Source: Sympetrum striolatum (Eukaryota; Arthropoda; Insecta; Odonata; Libellulidae). Taken from it: a DNA stretch of 64,000 bases. A program made the translations under genes and the position numbers. The notes under the pieces are model-generated. The model was given only the letters and a program-made list of their open reading frames with translations, had not been told where the DNA came from and did no database searches. The stretch spans positions 37,642,943-37,706,942 of the forward strand of contig OX388347.1 of NCBI GenBank assembly GCA_947579665.1. Direction: 5' to 3'. The stretch's first letter is position 1; the number at the start of each line of letters is the position of its first letter. Shown here in pieces: positions 38,312 through 48,739 of the stretch.

Positions 38312-38805
38312 ATTATTACTGACGTTTCTTGTAAATAATATAATCGTGAACTAGCATCTTGAACCATAGCCATATCAGCATCTTCAGACTTTAGGTCTAT
38401 TTCCAGATAACGCAGCTTAGTTACAGTATTATTATGAGAATTAATATTGAAGAGAATGGTAAACCGTTTTAGATAGTTGAAATCTTTGAAAATCGTTGCT
38501 TAAATTTATAATGCATAAACTGCACGTAAATTTTTATATAAAAATTTTGTGAAGCATGATATATAATTGGGTTTTTTAAAAACACATGAGAACCTTAATT
38601 TATTAAAATATATGAGAAAATGTACTAAAATGTTACGTTACTCGTTAATAATAAATGAACCACTCGCAGCGTCACGTAACTGTTGTGGTTTAATGCTAAA
38701 ATAACCCCGGGTCCTAATGTGACTGATGGTCTTTCAATTGATGCATGTAATTATGTTTTAAGGATTATGTTATTTTATATTTTTAGACCGCATTTGTATT
38801 CACAG

Positions 38806-39345
38806 GTAGAGAAAGTGGAAGAAGGATCTACATTTTATCAAGAATGTCATCATTTACAAACACTGTCTTCCTGAACACCAAGCTTGTGCTAACATAGTGT
38901 AATATTTAAAAAACAATTCTTGTACTGCAAAAATGGTTGTAACGATTAAAAATATTCTAATCATTATCTTCAATACTGATTTATTTAGTTCAGTAAAGCT
39001 TTACATATTCATTCACCTCCCAATCCCACTTTCCGAGCAGGTGTTATGTACAAAAGTACTATGTCACGTCAACGTCGATGACTCCCCTATGAACAGGATG
39101 CTTTGTATGTAAATAGTTGATTTGTATGTGTCACTGAGATTCTTCAAGAAGGATGTGAAATTTTTTTTTATACGGTCGGATAGCGAAACATTTATAAGAA
39201 ATTGCAAATAGTTATATATGTTTATTATGGAACTGGAAATTGGGTGAATGCTACGCTTAATAACATTTCTATGTTCCCCTTTAGCATTGCCACAAAGCCA
39301 AGAGGACAAGTTGTAACATAAACTAAAATAAATAACAAATAAATA
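38806..39345 (+). other. 3'UTR exon of gene 4
   Basis: It starts after TTTGTATTCACAG, with AATAAA at 39327-39332. In this copy the reading frames close early, consistent with a noncoding exon. Confidence 0.65.
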
Positions 39346-39374
39346 AATTACGATTACAGAGAACACACAGAAAA

Positions 39375-41516
39375 AAAGTTTTAATGGGTTTAGCAATAGT
39401 GGAATATTATTAATGGCGACATTTAATTCTATGGAGAATTGGAATCGATGATTTGTAGGGCACTGGAAAAGGAAAACGTTCCCAACTATGAGGGGCCAAA
39501 TAAATCTAAAAAGCTATGAAACAAATGAAGTGAATTAGATGAAATGAAAATTTTACAAGAGTAAATTTATGTTTATTCCCAAGACAATTCTTCTAATTTC
39601 ATTGTATTTCCTTGCTCCGTTTAAATCAGTGGATATTCTCGCGATCAGTTAAGGCAATTTGAAATTATTTTATTTGGTGTTTCACCTGCAAGACTGGTTT
39701 ATCAAATATGTTTGTGGAAAAAACGGCTCCATTAAATGCTTTCCACTAAATCCGTATGTATTTGATGGAAAGAAGTATACGAAAATAACCTAAATTATGA
39801 AACTCATCAGCGTCCGGGCGACATCCAAATCAGACATCCATTGCGGTTGGAGGAAGTGATTCGGGAATCACTCAACATCCTGGGATTGTTTTAGAAGTCG
39901 ACACCTGAGAAATTGCGCTTTGTCTTCCTATAAAGAAGTCATTGAGAATCCTCTTTACGATTAGGCACTTTAGCAGCAAAATATTATGTTAATAATTGTA
40001 AATTCTAATGGCATAAAATTTCAGCTCACGTAGAAAGGTTTTCAGTCATAAATTATTTACAAAAATTTAAAAATTAGCTACATAGAAGGAAAGTTAACCT
40101 TTTCAATGGTGGATAATACCGCCGCAAATTTCAAAGAAATTTATAGCAACTTCGAAGTAAGATTTTAGTGTCAATACAGGTTCAAAATAGCTAATTTGAA
40201 GATCCTTTCAATCAGCTTGGATAAGGTTAGCCTTTCAAATAGGCTTCTGGCTTAGACGTACAAAGGTTTAGATGCAGGCTTTTGCTTCTTTTTGTAAGAC
40301 TCATGAGACATTTTACTACCTCTATCACGCTTACAATACAATTTTCTCATTTCTAAATTTAAGAATAGTTTTTTAATAGGGAAATGTGATGCGGAAACCG
40401 TTTTTTAAAGTAAAATAATTAAAGCAAAGTTATATAAACTATTTTATATTTTAAGAAACTTCTATGAATTTAGAAATACAAAACTGCTTGTAATTTTAGG
40501 AATGAGATATCTTTTTTTTTCTAATATTTCTAAAAGATTCACACAAAAGGCTCTAACTTCCTTTACAAGATTTAAATCGGTGTAACGTTGTATCATACGA
40601 GAGTGAATATGAAGTAGAAGGATCTACGATATGTAATATTTTACCTTGTCCAGAGACTGGGCTAAACCTTGAGAAAAACTTTGATACTAAATTGTTTCAT
40701 TGAGTGATTTACACATATACAAAATTACTAGTTGATTTAAGCGAAAATAGCTTCCAGGAGAGAGATTTCGGAAATGTATATTCTGGTGTAAAATAATTTA
40801 CCCATCAAGCTATGATGTTAAACAGGGTGAGGCAACGTAACTTCCTTTTTTCGCATTAAAAGCATTAAAAAAGAATTTATAAATAAATGTATGTATAGCT
40901 CAATATCAAGCCATCATAACTAATGCTCTAACATTTGCAAATATTCATTTCATCCCACGAAATGGTAATATTTATTGTTTTATTAAATTTTTTGTAAGCG
41001 TATTTGTTGTTGAAAACTCTTATATCTACATGACTTTCCAAGACAAGTTTTTCATATTCTGTTTTAGGGTTATTTGAATTATGTTATATAATTCTTACAC
41101 AGCGTATAGCTATTTTTAAAGCATTGTTTATTTTTTATAATATTGTTTATATATTTTTTATTCATATTTTTGTATTTATGTTCTTGTATTTACTTATGTT
41201 TATATTTTAAGAAGTTGGTTAGGAATGTGTTTAATGATCTTATATTCTGTATTTGTACATATATATGTTTAAGACTTTAATAACCTTGAAATGATTGTAA
41301 TATATATATATTTACATTTGGTTTGTATATTCTGTAGATTCTTAAGTAAAAATACGATAATTGAAAATAATTGTAGTAATAATATTATATTGAGCACTTG
41401 TGTACATACTCATTAAAATATTGCTTAATTGATTTTGCTATAGGTTTACGTCGCCACCTGTCCTTGCGACCAACTGCGGAGGTTTTAATGAATAAAGATT
41501 AATTAATTTTTTCTTC
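39375..41516 (+). repeat. Unit 4 downstream promoter-like module and spacer
   Basis: The promoter-like module is at about 39801-39930, with small losses in the GGGAGAGTATTTTGG part. The spacer that follows is closer to that of unit 1 (for example the AACAGGGT(T/G)AGGCAACGT stretch near 40835) than to those of units 2, 3 and 5. The conserved island is at 41444-41490, followed by AATAAAG. Confidence 0.65.
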
Positions 41517-42100
41517 TCGCATCCGATATATATCTCTCTAAAAATTGATATAAAATATTCGTATTCCTTAATCTCTTTCTCTTTTCATCCATGGAATATC
41601 TCCGTTTTAAGAAACAATCATGAAGGTAATCAAGCTGTTACATTTTGTAATTATTAGAATAACGTAAAGTATGGAAAGAAAGTCATCAAACAACTCTTGA
41701 AATAGAGAATGTAAACAGCAAAGGAACAAAAATCTTGCCTTTTGTCTTCAGCCTTAATTTTGTTATGTTCGTTATGATATTAAAACGTGAGATAATAAAT
41801 AGAAACTCCCAGATTCTTTTCGCTAAGATTTCCTCATGTGAAAATTGAGATGAGAATTAATCATGCACATCTACAGTATATAGTTATAGATTTTTTTCAT
41901 GCTGCTTAACGTGAATATCAAAAGGTTTTCCGGCGATTGATCAGGTAACATATTCCAAAATTAATTTTTAATTCATTTAGTATTTCCCTGCAAGAAGTGT
42001 TTTGAAAATCGTCCTTAAGGTTTCACTGCACCGATGTTTTCCCCCTTAATTAGTTTTTATTCAAGGAAGTTTGAGAATACAACTTAAGGATTAACCCAAC

Positions 42101-42292
42101 GGAACTGGTCGCTGTCCGCTAGAAACCTCTAAATTAAAACCACTGTTGCGGTTGGAGGATGTGGTAATGGTGGCTACTAAACCTTTTGAGAGTATATTGG
42201 AAGTCGTCATCTGATAATTGCGCATTGTAATCCAAGCCTTTGAATTCAAAGCATATACCTTTTAGTTTAATAGTGGTTCCAGAGAAAGTAAA
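42101..42292 (+). promoter_or_regulatory. Promoter module of gene 5
   Basis: The conserved module has GTTGCGGTTGGAGGATGTGG, and CATATACC replaces the usual TATA-like GATATAC about 35 bp before the ATG. Confidence 0.5.
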
Positions 42293-43547
42293 ATGAACTT
42301 CAAGATATTCTTCCTCATATTTCTGATTGCTTTTGCCGCAGTGGCCTCAGCCCAGAATCAAGGTCGGTAAATAACGAAAAATACGTAGTTATATAATTTT
42401 TGCAATTCTTAGAAAATCAAATTTTTTGCATTATATATATATATATTCCGTTCTAATGAATCTTTAAATAATAATTCTCTGGTAAACTTGTTGCCCTTGG
42501 AATCCAACATACAATTCCAGCATCTTGAAGCAGATACAATCCCATACTACTTGCACATTATTAAAAATTACGTAGTATTCCGAGATGTGGTATATACATT
42601 TATTAGTTAGTAGTATTGTTAAAAGTGCTTCGATAGCTTAGGTCATTTCGCATATTGGCTCCCACCGGGATTCGAACCCGGGACCGCTTTCACCAAAGGC
42701 AAACGCGCTGTCCACTTGACTATCCAGGTGCCAATACATTTATTTTAAAGGTTATAAACGCTCCAATAAACATCTCCGTCAGAGTTCCATAGCATGCTGT
42801 ACCGATTCACAATACATCGACCGGATAATTTAAGAACCAAATGTACTGCATTCCTATAGCAAAGCCATCATCTTCATGCAATTCATTTAATGCAAACCTT
42901 TCCGTTTATTCCTGAATCGATACTAACGTGGAAAATTGACAATGACGTTTTTTGGAGAGTTTTAAAACATCTCTCTCATTTACAGCAGGAAAAGCATAAT
43001 GAACTACTCTGGCCTCGACTGTGTGAAGTCCTTCATTATGTTAAACATAAATAATAAGAAACACTTCTACGGTACAACTAATCTTACTTATTTTCCACGA
43101 CCATGGTTTCGGCCGCTTAGGCCATTTGCAGGTGAAGATGATTAAAGGGGCCTAAAGGCGCAGCTTTAGTTACATATATCATTCAGGGTTCACAGCGAAT
43201 CGTTCTTCATTTCGTGTCTTTACTATGTCTTTATTTGACATTTTTGTAGCGAAACAAATTAAATTGGAATCTTACCTCATTCTAACCTTATAAAGGCTCC
43301 GTTTATTCCTTCTGTCTATAATGTAAGTTTGACTAGACGGTTGAAGTCAATGTTTTCAGCTGTAATAATGTTATTAATTTCTAATAGAGTAGCGTGCATT
43401 TTTTATAATTTGCAATGATATAATGATAAATTCCATTTGAATTTAGGTGGACCTTTATGTGGAAGAAGGCGGTGCGGGAAGGGCCAGTTTTGTGCTAACC
43501 TCAAAATCCCTTGCAATCTATCACCTTGTCAGATATGCATGGGCTAA
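42293..43547 (+). CDS. Gene 5: secreted six-cysteine peptide precursor
   Basis: Exons 42293-42362 and 43447-43547 encode 56 residues, one fewer than the other copies. The signal peptide has Ile for Val at position 9. Six Cys have spacing 4-5-6-4-2. The first loop is strongly basic (CGRRRC) and the second has GKGQF; the end is CQICMG then TAA. The acceptor is AATTTAG and the junction codon is Gly. Intron 1 is long, about 1.08 kb, and contains a SINE and a fragment with a hammerhead-like fold. Gene 7 is its closest relative (GPLCGRKRC). The spacing is intermediate between genes 1-3 and genes 4, 6 and 7. Confidence 0.85.
42605..42731 (-). mobile_element. tRNA-derived SINE in intron 1 of gene 5
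   Basis: On the minus strand the element starts with a near-complete tRNA-like head (42731 down to about 42658). It has an A box (TAGTCAAGTGG), a B box (GGTTCGAATCC) and ends able to pair (GGCACCT with GGGAGCC, one mismatch). A short tail follows to about 42605. ATACATTTATT flanks both sides (about 42594-42604 and 42733-42743), a target duplication. Units 4 and 7 show the uninterrupted sequence. A functional tRNA is unlikely because the anticodon arm does not fold well. Confidence 0.8.
43020..43160 (-). mobile_element. Fragment of a Penelope-like terminal repeat
   Basis: On the minus strand, 43134-43095 reads CACCTGCAAATGGCC, a loop, GGCC, then GAAACCATGGTCGTGG. This is the same plan as the hammerhead-like motif of the intact Penelope-like element in this unit: flanking CAC/GTG arms, a GGCC stem, GAAA, and an ACC-AT-GGT stem. 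Two core positions differ from the consensus. No open frame is present. The fragment is absent from units 4, 6 and 7. Boundaries are approximate. Confidence 0.5.
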
Positions 43548-44291
43548 ATTACTAACAAAATGTACGTAAGTTGAATTAATAAATGAATCCCTAATCCAAT
43601 TTTAAGCGTTGGAGGTCCGCCCCATTTCAACTCCCAATTGTTTCCTTAAAAGGAAAATAAACTGCACCTTATAATAGAGAGGAGTAGCCATGAGTGATAT
43701 TATATTAAGTTAAAACCTTCATGGCACATAGCGAAGTACGCATGATGTTCCACAGTTTTGAGATTTACTTCCATGATGTCTACAACTTCCAAAAGAGTAT
43801 TATTACCGACTTTTCTAGTAAATAACGTAATCGTGAACTAGCATCTTGAACCATTGCTGTATCAGCATATTCGGACTTTCGATCTATTTCCAGATAACGC
43901 AGCTTAGTATCGGTATTATTATGAGAAGTAATATTGAAGAGAATGGTAAACCGTTTTTGATAGTTGACAACTTTGAAAATCGTTGCTTAAATTCATAATG
44001 CATAAACTGCCCGTAAATTTTTATATACAAGGTGAAGCATGATATATAATTGGGTTTTTCAAAAGCACATGAGAACCTTAATTTATGAAAAATGTAAGAA
44101 AATGAATGTACTCAAAAGTTACGTTATTTTTTAAAAATAAATGAACCACTCGCAGCGTCACGTAACAGTTGTGATACAATGCTAAAATAACCCCGGGTCC
44201 TAATGTGACTGATGGTCTTTCAATTGATGCATGTAATTATGTTTTAAGGATTATGTTAATTTATATTCCTAGAGCGCATTTGTTTTCACAG

Positions 44292-44850
44292 GTAGAGAAA
44301 GCGGAAGATGGATCTACATTTTATCAAGAATGTCATCATTTACAAACCATGTCTTCCTGAACACCAGGCTTGTGCCAACATAGTGGAATATTTAAAATGC
44401 TATTTTTGTACTGCAAATAGGGATGTAACGATTAAAAATATTCTAATCATCATCTTCTATACTGATTTATTTAATTCAGTAATGCTTTTTATTAAGATTC
44501 ACCTACAATCCTACTTTCACAAACAATCCAACTTTCCGAGGAGGTAATCTGTACTAAAGTGTTATGTCACGTCAGCCTCGTTGACTCCTCTATGAACAGG
44601 ATGCTTTGTAACTGAATTTTTGATCTGTATATTTCACTGAGAATATTTAAGAATAATGTGAATAATCATTTGTTATACGGTCTGATAGCGGAAGATTTAT
44701 TAGGAATTGCAAATGGTTCGATATTTATGCTATGGAAATGGAAATTGGGTGAATGCTAGGCCTAAAATCATTTCGATGTTCCCCTTATACGTTGCCAACA
44801 GGCCACAAGGATAAGTTGTAGCATAAACTAAAATAAATAACGAATAAATA
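44292..44850 (+). other. 3'UTR exon of gene 5
   Basis: It starts after TTGTTTTCACAG, with AATAAA at 44832-44837. The open frame inside (44308-44547) lies in the same frame as in units 2 and 3, but it has no conserved start or splice entry. Confidence 0.65.
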
Positions 44851-44879
44851 AATTACTATAACTGAGAAAATTCAAAAAA

Positions 44880-45540
44880 AGAAATAAGAATGGTTTTTTC
44901 AAGAGAGGAATATTAATAATGGCGATATTATTTTTTATGGAGAACTCTAATAGATGATTTGTAGGACACTGAAAAAGGTATACGTTCTCAAATTAGAGGG
45001 GCAAAATAAATCTAAAAAGCTATGAATTAAACGAAGTGAATTACATGAAATGAAAATTTTACATGAGGATATGTATTTTATACCAACGGCTATTGCCCAA
45101 ATTTCATTGTACTTCCTTACTCTGTTTAAATCAGTGGATATTCTTGCGATCAGGTAAGGCAAATTGAGATTTTTATATTTGGTGTTTCAGCTACAAGACT
45201 GGTTTAACAAATATGTTTGCGGACCACAGCAACAGTAGATACTTTCCACTTAATTAGTATGTATTTTATGGAAAGAAGTTTACAAAACGACATAAATTAT
45301 GAAACTCATCAGTGTCCGGGCGACTTCCAAAACAGACATCCGTTGCGGTTGGAGGAAGTGATACGGGGGGCCCTTAACATCCTGGGAGAGTATTTTGGAA
45401 GTCAACACCTGAGAAATTGCGCTTTGTCTTCCAATGAAAAAGACTTTTAAATCCCTTTAACGTTTAGACACTTTAGCAGCAAAATATAAATTTAATAATT
45501 GTTAATTCTGAAGGCATAAAATTTCAGCTCAGATAGGAGG
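44880..45540 (+). repeat. Unit 5 downstream promoter-like module and left spacer
   Basis: The promoter-like module is at about 45304-45435, nearly identical to that of unit 2 (both read ATACGGGGGGCCCTTAACA). Spacer sequence stops at about 45540 (GGAGGGTT), where the Penelope-like element begins. Confidence 0.65.
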
Positions 45541-45676
45541 GTTCCTCCCCAGGAGGAGACACCCAATCCTTACCTTTACCCCCTTTTCCCCCTTACTCCT
45601 TTCCTTTTCCTTTACCCCCATCCCTTCTTTCCCCCCCCTTTCCTGCTTATATTCGGGCTCTCCGAAATTTAGCCTT

Positions 45677-45715
45677 CACTTGAGGATGTTACGCAGTAAC
45701 GAAACCTAGGTCGTG
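45677..45715 (+). ncRNA. Hammerhead-ribozyme-like motif, left terminal repeat
   Basis: The 39-nt stretch folds on the hammerhead plan: CAC pairs with GTG as stem I, core TTGAGGA (consensus CUGANGA with C3 changed to U), a perfect 5-bp stem II GTTAC-GCA-GTAAC, then GAAA, a short stem III ACC-TA-GGT and C at the cleavage position. One extra U sits between the core and stem II. Degenerate minimal hammerheads of this kind are known from Penelope-like terminal repeats. Self-cleavage activity is not shown by sequence. Confidence 0.65.
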
Positions 45716-45767
45716 ATTGTGATTATTAAAATTTGTGGACTCAACAAAGTTGTTCTTTTCATTTATT

Positions 45768-48224
45768 ATGAAGGAGTTCCACAGGATAACACCAAAAACC
45801 GTCTCATTCATCAAGAGCGCTTGTAACGCTACTAAGGTGTCCTTATACCGGAAATTGGTAATTAAATACCGAGTGGCAGCATTAAATATTTACTTCAATA
45901 GCAAATGCTTAAAACTCCGAGTGGTTCCGAAGTATGTCAATTTCAAGACAACGTCGACTTCGTCTGCTGCAAAATTTGCTGTGAGAAACGCCCAGATCAC
46001 CTGGATCAGAAGAGAGCTTCATGAGTGGTACGTTAAGAGAGACAGTATATCCCATTATCTTCTTCTCCTTTTTACCGAGCTGACTCATGATCTTCACTGG
46101 CTTGAATGGAAATGTTTAGATGACGCTGTAAGAATAAGAAGTAGTGAAATTGCCTTCAAGAAAAGAGCCACCATCGAAAAGAAACTTGACAATTTAATCC
46201 TCACCCAGAAGAAGGGATCCCTTTCGTCTTGGTCCCCATCCGAAAAACAAAACAGTGCCTCCCACTGTTTCTGTGAGAGGATTACCAACCTATCGCAGTA
46301 TAAATTTAATGAAGTAGAAGTTAATTTATTAGAGAAAGGTTTGAAATTCGCCCCTGATCTACCCACTTCGATCCGGGACGTGAAGAACCTGGTGGTCGAC
46401 TGTGAACTAGCCCTCCGCAACGACCGTTCCGGCGCTAAACATCTTGTTTCGAGTGAAATTAGGGAGTGGGGCTTTCCTCTTAACTCTGGCACCCATACGC
46501 CCACTCATAAGATTGTGAAAGACCTTAATCAGACTTTAAAAAGGGAAAATTTAATTATTCAAAAAGCGGACAAAGGTAATTCAGTGGTGATAATGGATAA
46601 ATCCACCTACGAAGAAAAATGCATGGAATTCATCGCTAACAATAATATAGTGCCCTTAGACAGAGATCCGACCGGCAGTTTTCAAATAGTTTGTAAAAAT
46701 ACTGTGAAGGAGTGCTCAGTGTTGTTCAAACCACAAGAAAAACGCAAATTATTTCAATCTAACCCATTGGTGCCTCGTTTCTTCGGCCTCCCCAAAATTC
46801 ACAAACCTTCCCACCCTATTAGACCTGTGGTTTCGAGTGTCTCCGCCCCGTCACAGCTGATAGCTCGCAAAACTAACAGTTTATTTAGACAACTTTCGAG
46901 TTTTTCACCAAAATATAGTATTAAAAATTCCAGTGAACTTGCCAATACCCTATCCCAAATGGTTTTACCTAAGAAGTGCACACTTGTTTCTTTTGATGTA
47001 GTGAACCTCTTTACTAGTGTTCCCACGGCAGAAACGTTGGAACTGGCAAAAACTACGCTGCTGGATGCAAATGTACCCCCCAAAATCATCAGTGAATTAT
47101 TCTCCCTCTTAAAGGTGTGCATTAGTCAAAATTACTTTAAGTTTAATGGGAAGTGTTATAAACAACTGGATGGACTTGCGATGGGGTCTCCCCTTTCTCC
47201 GCTCCTGGCGGAAATTTTTATGTATAATTTCGAATCGGAAATGCTACATTCGGACAACCCATTAGTGAAAAATGTTGTGTGTTGGTTCCGTTATGTGGAT
47301 GACGTGTTTTGCGTATGGAAAGGCTCCAACAGACAATTAAGTAGTTTTACTAATTTTTTGAATTCCAGATCCCCTAATTTAAAATTTACCTGTGAAAAGG
47401 AAGTTAATGGGTCACTGAATTACCTTGACCTCACTATTTCTGTGATAAATCAACGGTTTGATTTTGCTATCTTCCGAAAAACTTCGTATACTGATCATAT
47501 TATCCATTCAACTTCAAAACATTACACTGCTACAAAATTGGCCGACTTCCACAGCATGTTAAATCGCTATTTATCGATCCCAATGTCAGATTTCAATAAA
47601 CAGAGAGAACTGGATACGATTAAGCGAATTGCGATTAATAACGGTTATCAGAGCGAAATTGTTGATAGATTACTGAAAAGAAAAATGAAAATTCTTGCCC
47701 AAAAAGAGATTTACAAAACTCCTCCTATTCAAACCGAGGTTCGACAATGGCGGAGATTGCCCTACTTAGGACCTTTATCTTTAAAAATAAAAAACCTATT
47801 CCCCAAAGATAAATTTAGGGTTGCATTTTATAATAGTAATACTCTGCGAAATTTAATTTCCAACCCCAAAGACAAAATTGTAAATGAAGAAAGAAGTGGG
47901 GTGTATAAGCTTGATTGCAATGACTGTAACGGGGTCTATATAGGACAGACTGGAAGGAATTTTAAAATTAGGATTAAAGAACACAAGAACTGTTTCCTAA
48001 AAGAAGGGGAATCCTCCCATTTTGCTAAACATTTGCGGGACAAAAATCATACTAGTTCCTTCATACCGACAATTCTCCATGTAGAAAATAAAGCCCCCAG
48101 ACGTGATATTTTAGAACAAATCGAGATTTTGAATTTTAAAAAATCTGAAAACTTCGAGGTAGTTAATGAGTTTTTGTTTCCGTCCCACTCCCCCCTACTG
48201 GATATTCCCCAACTTTACTATTAA
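45768..48224 (+). CDS. Penelope-like reverse transcriptase with GIY-YIG endonuclease
   Basis: The first in-frame ATG (45768) gives 818 residues, ending at TAA. The protein copies element RNA into DNA at a nicked target. Reverse transcriptase motifs in order: FFGLPKIHK (about 337-345), SFDVVNLFTSVP (about 406-417, first catalytic Asp), GLAMGSPLSPLLAE (about 468-481) and YVDD (about 509-512, the other catalytic Asps). The C-terminus is a GIY-YIG nuclease: GVYKLDCNDC (about 711-720) then GVYIGQTGR (722-730), with the following basic KEH and a His-rich segment. The frame is also open 11 codons upstream, but without ATG. No stop or shift interrupts it, so it could be active. Length and domain order are typical of the family. 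Confidence 0.95.
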   Translation: MKEFHRITPKTVSFIKSACNATKVSLYRKLVIKYRVAALNIYFNSKCLKLRVVPKYVNFKTTSTSSAAKFAVRNAQITWIRRELHEWYVKRDSISHYLLLLFTELTHDLHWLEWKCLDDAVRIRSSEIAFKKRATIEKKLDNLILTQKKGSLSSWSPSEKQNSASHCFCERITNLSQYKFNEVEVNLLEKGLKFAPDLPTSIRDVKNLVVDCELALRNDRSGAKHLVSSEIREWGFPLNSGTHTPTHKIVKDLNQTLKRENLIIQKADKGNSVVIMDKSTYEEKCMEFIANNNIVPLDRDPTGSFQIVCKNTVKECSVLFKPQEKRKLFQSNPLVPRFFGLPKIHKPSHPIRPVVSSVSAPSQLIARKTNSLFRQLSSFSPKYSIKNSSELANTLSQMVLPKKCTLVSFDVVNLFTSVPTAETLELAKTTLLDANVPPKIISELFSLLKVCISQNYFKFNGKCYKQLDGLAMGSPLSPLLAEIFMYNFESEMLHSDNPLVKNVVCWFRYVDDVFCVWKGSNRQLSSFTNFLNSRSPNLKFTCEKEVNGSLNYLDLTISVINQRFDFAIFRKTSYTDHIIHSTSKHYTATKLADFHSMLNRYLSIPMSDFNKQRELDTIKRIAINNGYQSEIVDRLLKRKMKILAQKEIYKTPPIQTEVRQWRRLPYLGPLSLKIKNLFPKDKFRVAFYNSNTLRNLISNPKDKIVNEERSGVYKLDCNDCNGVYIGQTGRNFKIRIKEHKNCFLKEGESSHFAKHLRDKNHTSSFIPTILHVENKAPRRDILEQIEILNFKKSENFEVVNEFLFPSHSPLLDIPQLYY

Positions 48225-48607
48225 ATTGTCTTAGTAGATTTTTATATTGGCGTCTTCCCTTTTATTCGGGGTTATGGCTTCGGTTCTCTTTTAACATAAG
48301 TTTTTATATAATTTATTATTTATTTATTGCTACTTGTCAACAACCTCCGTTCAACCTACAAGATGTATGGTGCATTCTCTTGTATACTTTGTATTTTTGA
48401 CCTTGTTATGACTTCTAAGAGGTATTCCTCTTAACGTTGTATTGACCTTGCTAATTGTATGGAATTGATGGTGGTTTCTCCCTTTCCCCCCCCCCAATCC
48501 TTACCTTTACCCCCTTTTCCCCCTTACTCCTTTCCTTTTCCTTTACCCCCATCCCTTCTTTCCCCCCCCTTTCCTGCTTATATTCGGGCTCTCCGAAATT
48601 TAGCCTT

Positions 48608-48646
48608 CACTTGAGGATGTTACGCAGTAACGAAACCTAGGTCGTG
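48608..48646 (+). ncRNA. Hammerhead-ribozyme-like motif, right terminal repeat
   Basis: An exact copy of the left motif, 2,931 bp downstream. Two copies in one transcript could release a unit-length RNA if both cleave; that is inference. Confidence 0.65.
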
Positions 48647-48739
48647 ATTGTGATTATTAAAATTTGTGGACTCAACAAAGTTGTTCTTTTCATTTATTAT
48701 GAAGGAGTTCCACAGGATAACACCAAAAACCGTCTCATT

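Larger units (their letters stand above)
45562..48739 (+). mobile_element. Intact Penelope-like retroelement with two terminal repeats
   Basis: Direct repeats 45562-45808 and 48493-48739 (247 bp each) appear identical and flank one long open frame. The frame starts inside the left repeat, as Penelope-like elements often do. The repeats begin in a C/T-rich tract and include a hammerhead-like motif. About 21 extra bases (CCTCCCCAGGAGGAGACA region) lie between host sequence and the left repeat. Identical repeats and an undamaged frame point to a recent insertion. It replaced about 118 bp of the spacer rather than duplicating a target. Confidence 0.92.

Noticed and set aside
38683..38874. Splicing exon 1 directly to the last exon, giving tails such as EEGSTFYQECHHLQ or RRIYILSRM
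   Set aside because: The first needs a phase not offered by exon 1; the second is closed early in units 1 and 2. Skipping exon 2 would drop the conserved six-Cys segment, so this was abandoned once exon 2 was found.
42658..42731. Functional tRNA gene on the minus strand
   Set aside because: The anticodon arm does not fold properly, there is a short tail, and target duplications flank it, so it is a SINE.
45909..47122. Minus-strand frames of 62-136 codons inside the Penelope-like element
   Set aside because: They overlap the well-supported plus-strand reverse transcriptase and have no recognisable domain.
48455..48640. 61-codon frame in the C/T-rich right terminal repeat
   Set aside because: Low-complexity Ser/Pro frame created by the pyrimidine tract.
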